Part shown: in pieces, positions 61,723-64,000 of the stretch
How positions within the stretch are numbered: the first letter of the stretch is position 1
Layout: each line of letters begins with the position of its first letter
Origin: Tamarix chinensis
Lineage: Eukaryota > Streptophyta > Magnoliopsida > Caryophyllales > Tamaricaceae
DNA length: 64,000 bases
NCBI GenBank assembly: GCA_030549775.1
Contig: CM060173.1
Location: 7,414,501-7,478,500, forward strand
Direction of reading: 5' to 3'
Notes under the pieces: generated by a model
What the model was told of the DNA's origin: nothing
Database searches by the model: none
What the model saw: only the letters and a program-made list of their open reading frames with translations
Made by a program: the position numbers and the translations under genes

Positions 61723-62163
61723 TCTCCCAAAATCTGTGTTTATAATAACTAGAATGCCAGAGGTAAAGCTACACTCCTCTTATCAATGCCTTTTATGCGC
61801 CACATGTATCCATTGCAAGTTATTTTAGTCATTGTCTTTATCTAAATGCTTGAAGCAAGACTAAGAATTGGGAAATCTTCCACACCACATGATTCATTTG
61901 GTAGATGCTTGGATACCTAATAATTAATAACACTCATTGAATGAAAAGATGTGTAACCAATGATATAAACATAATGAGTATAAGTATCGACATACATTCA
62001 TTGCAAAATATTTAAGGAACTTTCTTCTATGGATGTCATTAATCATATTTGACATATGTTAGTATTCAGTTCTTATGATATCAAAATGCTCTCTGAGAAC
62101 AAATGATAAAGTTATGTATACATATAAAATGATTAAAAAAAGTTAATCAAAGAGAATTGGGAC

Positions 62164-63136
62164 TTAATGTACAAATACTTCAACTTCATTGCAATTTACA
62201 AGCACTGAACTATGTGCTTCCTCAATCAACACATATTCCGATTGCACATCTTTCTTCTTAGACATTGCACAAGAATTTAAGGAAAATGTAGGAAACCCAT
62301 TATGCAATTCATTACCATCATCATCATAATTTCTGTTGGACCTATTTCCCCTTTTTGAAATATTAGGCAAATATATGGAAAAAAATGTTAGATATTCTTC
62401 TACAATAATAATATCTAGAACATTAGGCAAGAATGCTAGACATTCAGAATGACTTTTATTACAGACATACATTTTCAACTTCCTCAAATACCTATAACAT
62501 TAGTATCATATTACTAAGATAATATAACCATAAGCTTGATCTTCCATTAAAACTAATAAATAAAATACTAGAATGTACATACCTTCCACATGATACATCC
62601 AATGGTAAAATACTAGATCTGCAATGATTACCTCCTTAGCCAAATGAACAACTAGGTGCACCATGATATCAAAAAAAAAAAGAGGCAAAAAAATGTGTTC
62701 TATATGATAAAGAATGAGAGCAATACAATCCTCTAATATCTCCAAGTCTTGGTTTGTTGCCTCTTTTGAGTAAAGTTACTTAAAAACAATTACTTAGCTC
62801 AATCAACACCTTTCTCACATCCTTATTCCACATTTATCTTGAAGCTAATGGCAATAGTTGCATTATAATGTGATGATCTTGACTTTGTAAGCCAGAGAAT
62901 TTTCCATCAATAGTTTACCTTATGATGTTTGTAGCATACTCATCTGGTACTTTCATAGAACCTAATATGCTTAATATTTCCTCATTTTCTTTTTGGTTAA
63001 GTGTGAAGCATGATGGAAGTAGAAATATTTTATTTTCTATTTCAATTGGATGTAGCTCATGACTTATATCCTTTACCTGTAAGTTAAGTCTTGACTGTAA
63101 AGTATCATTACTTCTCCCTTCAGTGCCTAAAAGCAT
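62164..63136 (-). pseudogene. DUF4218 region of the CACTA transposase gene, broken
   Basis: Minus-strand pieces in order: 63136-62915 (LLGTEGRSNDTLQSRLNLQV, IFLLPSCFTLNQKENEEI, GSMKVPDEYATNI), 62745-62506 (LPLFFFDIMVHLVVHLAKEV, a DUF4218 hallmark, then a shifted FYHWMYHVE) and 62487-62164 (RKLKMYVCNKSHSECLAF ... EEYLTFFSIYL, and SSVLVNCNEVEVF). Frameshifts and stops between the pieces make it non-functional. Confidence 0.85.
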
Positions 63137-63176
63137 GTCAATTTAATTCTCAAAAATATTCTTCTCCATATGCATC

Positions 63177-64000
63177 CTATCTAAGCTTTAGCGTTGTAGA
63201 AGATGATCTAAATATGGAAGTTCGAAGAATATGCTTCTCTTCTTCCAAGGCCTTTTTTTTATCCTCCCTTCTCCTTGTATTATGAGTATGAGGGGATTTT
63301 CTAAATATGACATCAATTTCATCCATTTGGTATAACACTTCTGTCCGAGAATATGATGTAGGAGGATGCCTAAGTTCTAATTTTCCATGAAAGGCCCTTC
63401 TGCTTTGATGAAACTTGTGATTATAGTCCAAGAAGTGATGACGGCCCATATAACACATTCTTTTTTTTGCTTCTCCTCAAATATTTAGAGCAATTATCTA
63501 TATTATAATAAGGTCATGCAAATTTTCCTTTACTTTTCCATCCCAACAAATTACCATATACTAGAAAATCATTGATGTTATTAATCAAGGCATCATGAAG
63601 AGAGAAGGTTTCATTTTTTGAGGCATCATAAGTCTCTAATCCTACCTTCCACTCCTTTAACTTATCAACTAATGGTTTAAAAAAAACATCAATGTCATTC
63701 ATAGGTGCCTTTGGGCTAGGTATAAGTAATGAAAGAATAAGGTATGATTGTTTTGTTTTATACATAACCATAAAGGTAAGTTATACATCATTAATACAAC
63801 TGGCTAAATGCTATATTGAGTGACCATCTAGGTTGAACCCATCACTTGTTTGACATTTCTTAGATCACTATCACACTTTGGGTACTTAGGATCAAAATCT
63901 TTCCAAAGATAAGATTCTGCTAGATTTTTGAGCTGACCATCTTTTTTTCCCTTCTCTTCATGCCATCCTATTAAAGGTGCTATTTTCAGTGACATAAACA
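63177..64000 (-). pseudogene. TNP2 transposase core of the CACTA element, truncated by the window
   Basis: Minus strand from the right edge: IAPLIGWHEEKGKKDGQL, then ESYLWKDFDPKYPKCDSDLR, then QYSI and MMYNLPLWLC (63772-64000, with a stop). 63771-63514 gives KQSYLILSLLIPSPKAPMND, IDVFFKPLVDKLKEW, VGLETYDAS and INDFLVYGNLLGWKSKGKFA, a strong match to the Transposase_21 (tnp2) family. 63458-63177 gives CYMGRHHFLDYNHKFHQSRR and AFHGKLELR. The N-terminus lies outside the window. The protein would cut and join the CACTA ends; this copy has internal stops. Confidence 0.9.

Larger units (their letters stand above)
55586..64000 (-). mobile_element. CACTA (En/Spm-type) DNA transposon, one end, runs off the window
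   Basis: CACTACAAAATAATTG at 55586-55601 is a classic CACTA terminus. It is followed by subterminal repeats (55620-56100) and, further in, a minus-strand TNP2-type transposase (61243-64000). The other terminus is beyond the right edge, so the element exceeds 8.4 kb if continuous. The target triplet cannot be tested. Several unusual cargo blocks lie between the terminus and the transposase: a 35-bp array, a gene fragment, a telomere-like array and duplicated mini-exons. Confidence 0.75.

Overview
The window reads as the genome of a flowering plant. Supporting signs are spliced genes with GT-AG introns, a DUF4220/DUF594 gene, Ty1/copia and long-LTR retrotransposons, two Cassandra-type TRIM elements, a CACTA DNA transposon and a degenerate TTTAGGG telomere-like array. 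I cannot name the species. About nine tenths of the 64 kb is transposon-derived or featureless AT-rich DNA. No CRISPR array, operon, rRNA gene or convincing tRNA gene is present.

Layout, left to right. 421-5328: a decayed Copia retrotransposon on the plus strand with both LTRs, itself disrupted by two unrelated segments. 5478-5573: a possible lone exon. 6101-6638: a non-autonomous hAT-like element full of the palindrome CGGATATCCG. 8219-9483: the five 3' exons of a host gene for a coiled-coil protein with a C-terminal membrane anchor, whose upstream exons I could not place with confidence. 9484-12862: intergenic.

12863-44283: one nested retrotransposon complex, the most remarkable part of the window. 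The outer shell is a minus-strand Copia-like element (H, LTRs 12863-13185 and 43959-44283). It was split by long-LTR sequence flanked by GTATG on both sides (16539-16543 and 43653-43657). Inside lie six LTR-only copies (A-F) of 3.8 to 5.2 kb with no gag or pol. D (18011-21805, target duplication TAGGT) and B (24479-29716, target duplication GTATG) sit in A. A Cassandra TRIM (24983-25741) sits in B. C (30465-43652) abuts A and contains E (32058-36166) and F (38218-42198, target duplication ATTTT), which lie in opposite orientations as a roughly 4 kb inverted repeat. The LTRs carry trinucleotide microsatellite blocks, C-rich leaders and arrays of small hairpins.

45035-45825: an L1-type LINE reverse transcriptase relic. 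47423-49816: an intronless, apparently intact DUF4220/DUF594 membrane protein gene with an expanding 39-bp internal repeat and a Gly/Glu tail. 51258-51530: a DUF4283-like fragment. 51885 to about 55331: another copy of the long LTR, holding a second Cassandra element (53052-53776, target duplication TCATA).

55586-64000 and beyond: one end of a CACTA transposon. It begins with CACTACAAAA and has subterminal repeats, a tandem 35-bp array, an apparently captured and frameshifted host exon (57718-58028), a telomere-like array (58467-58930), a twice-repeated mini-exon unit (60551-61018) and a broken TNP2-type transposase on the minus strand that runs off the right edge.

Only two host loci look functional: the tail-anchored protein gene and the DUF4220 gene. 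The rest documents successive waves of insertion and solo-LTR formation. I found no new multi-gene system; the novelty lies in the nested architecture and in the CACTA cargo.
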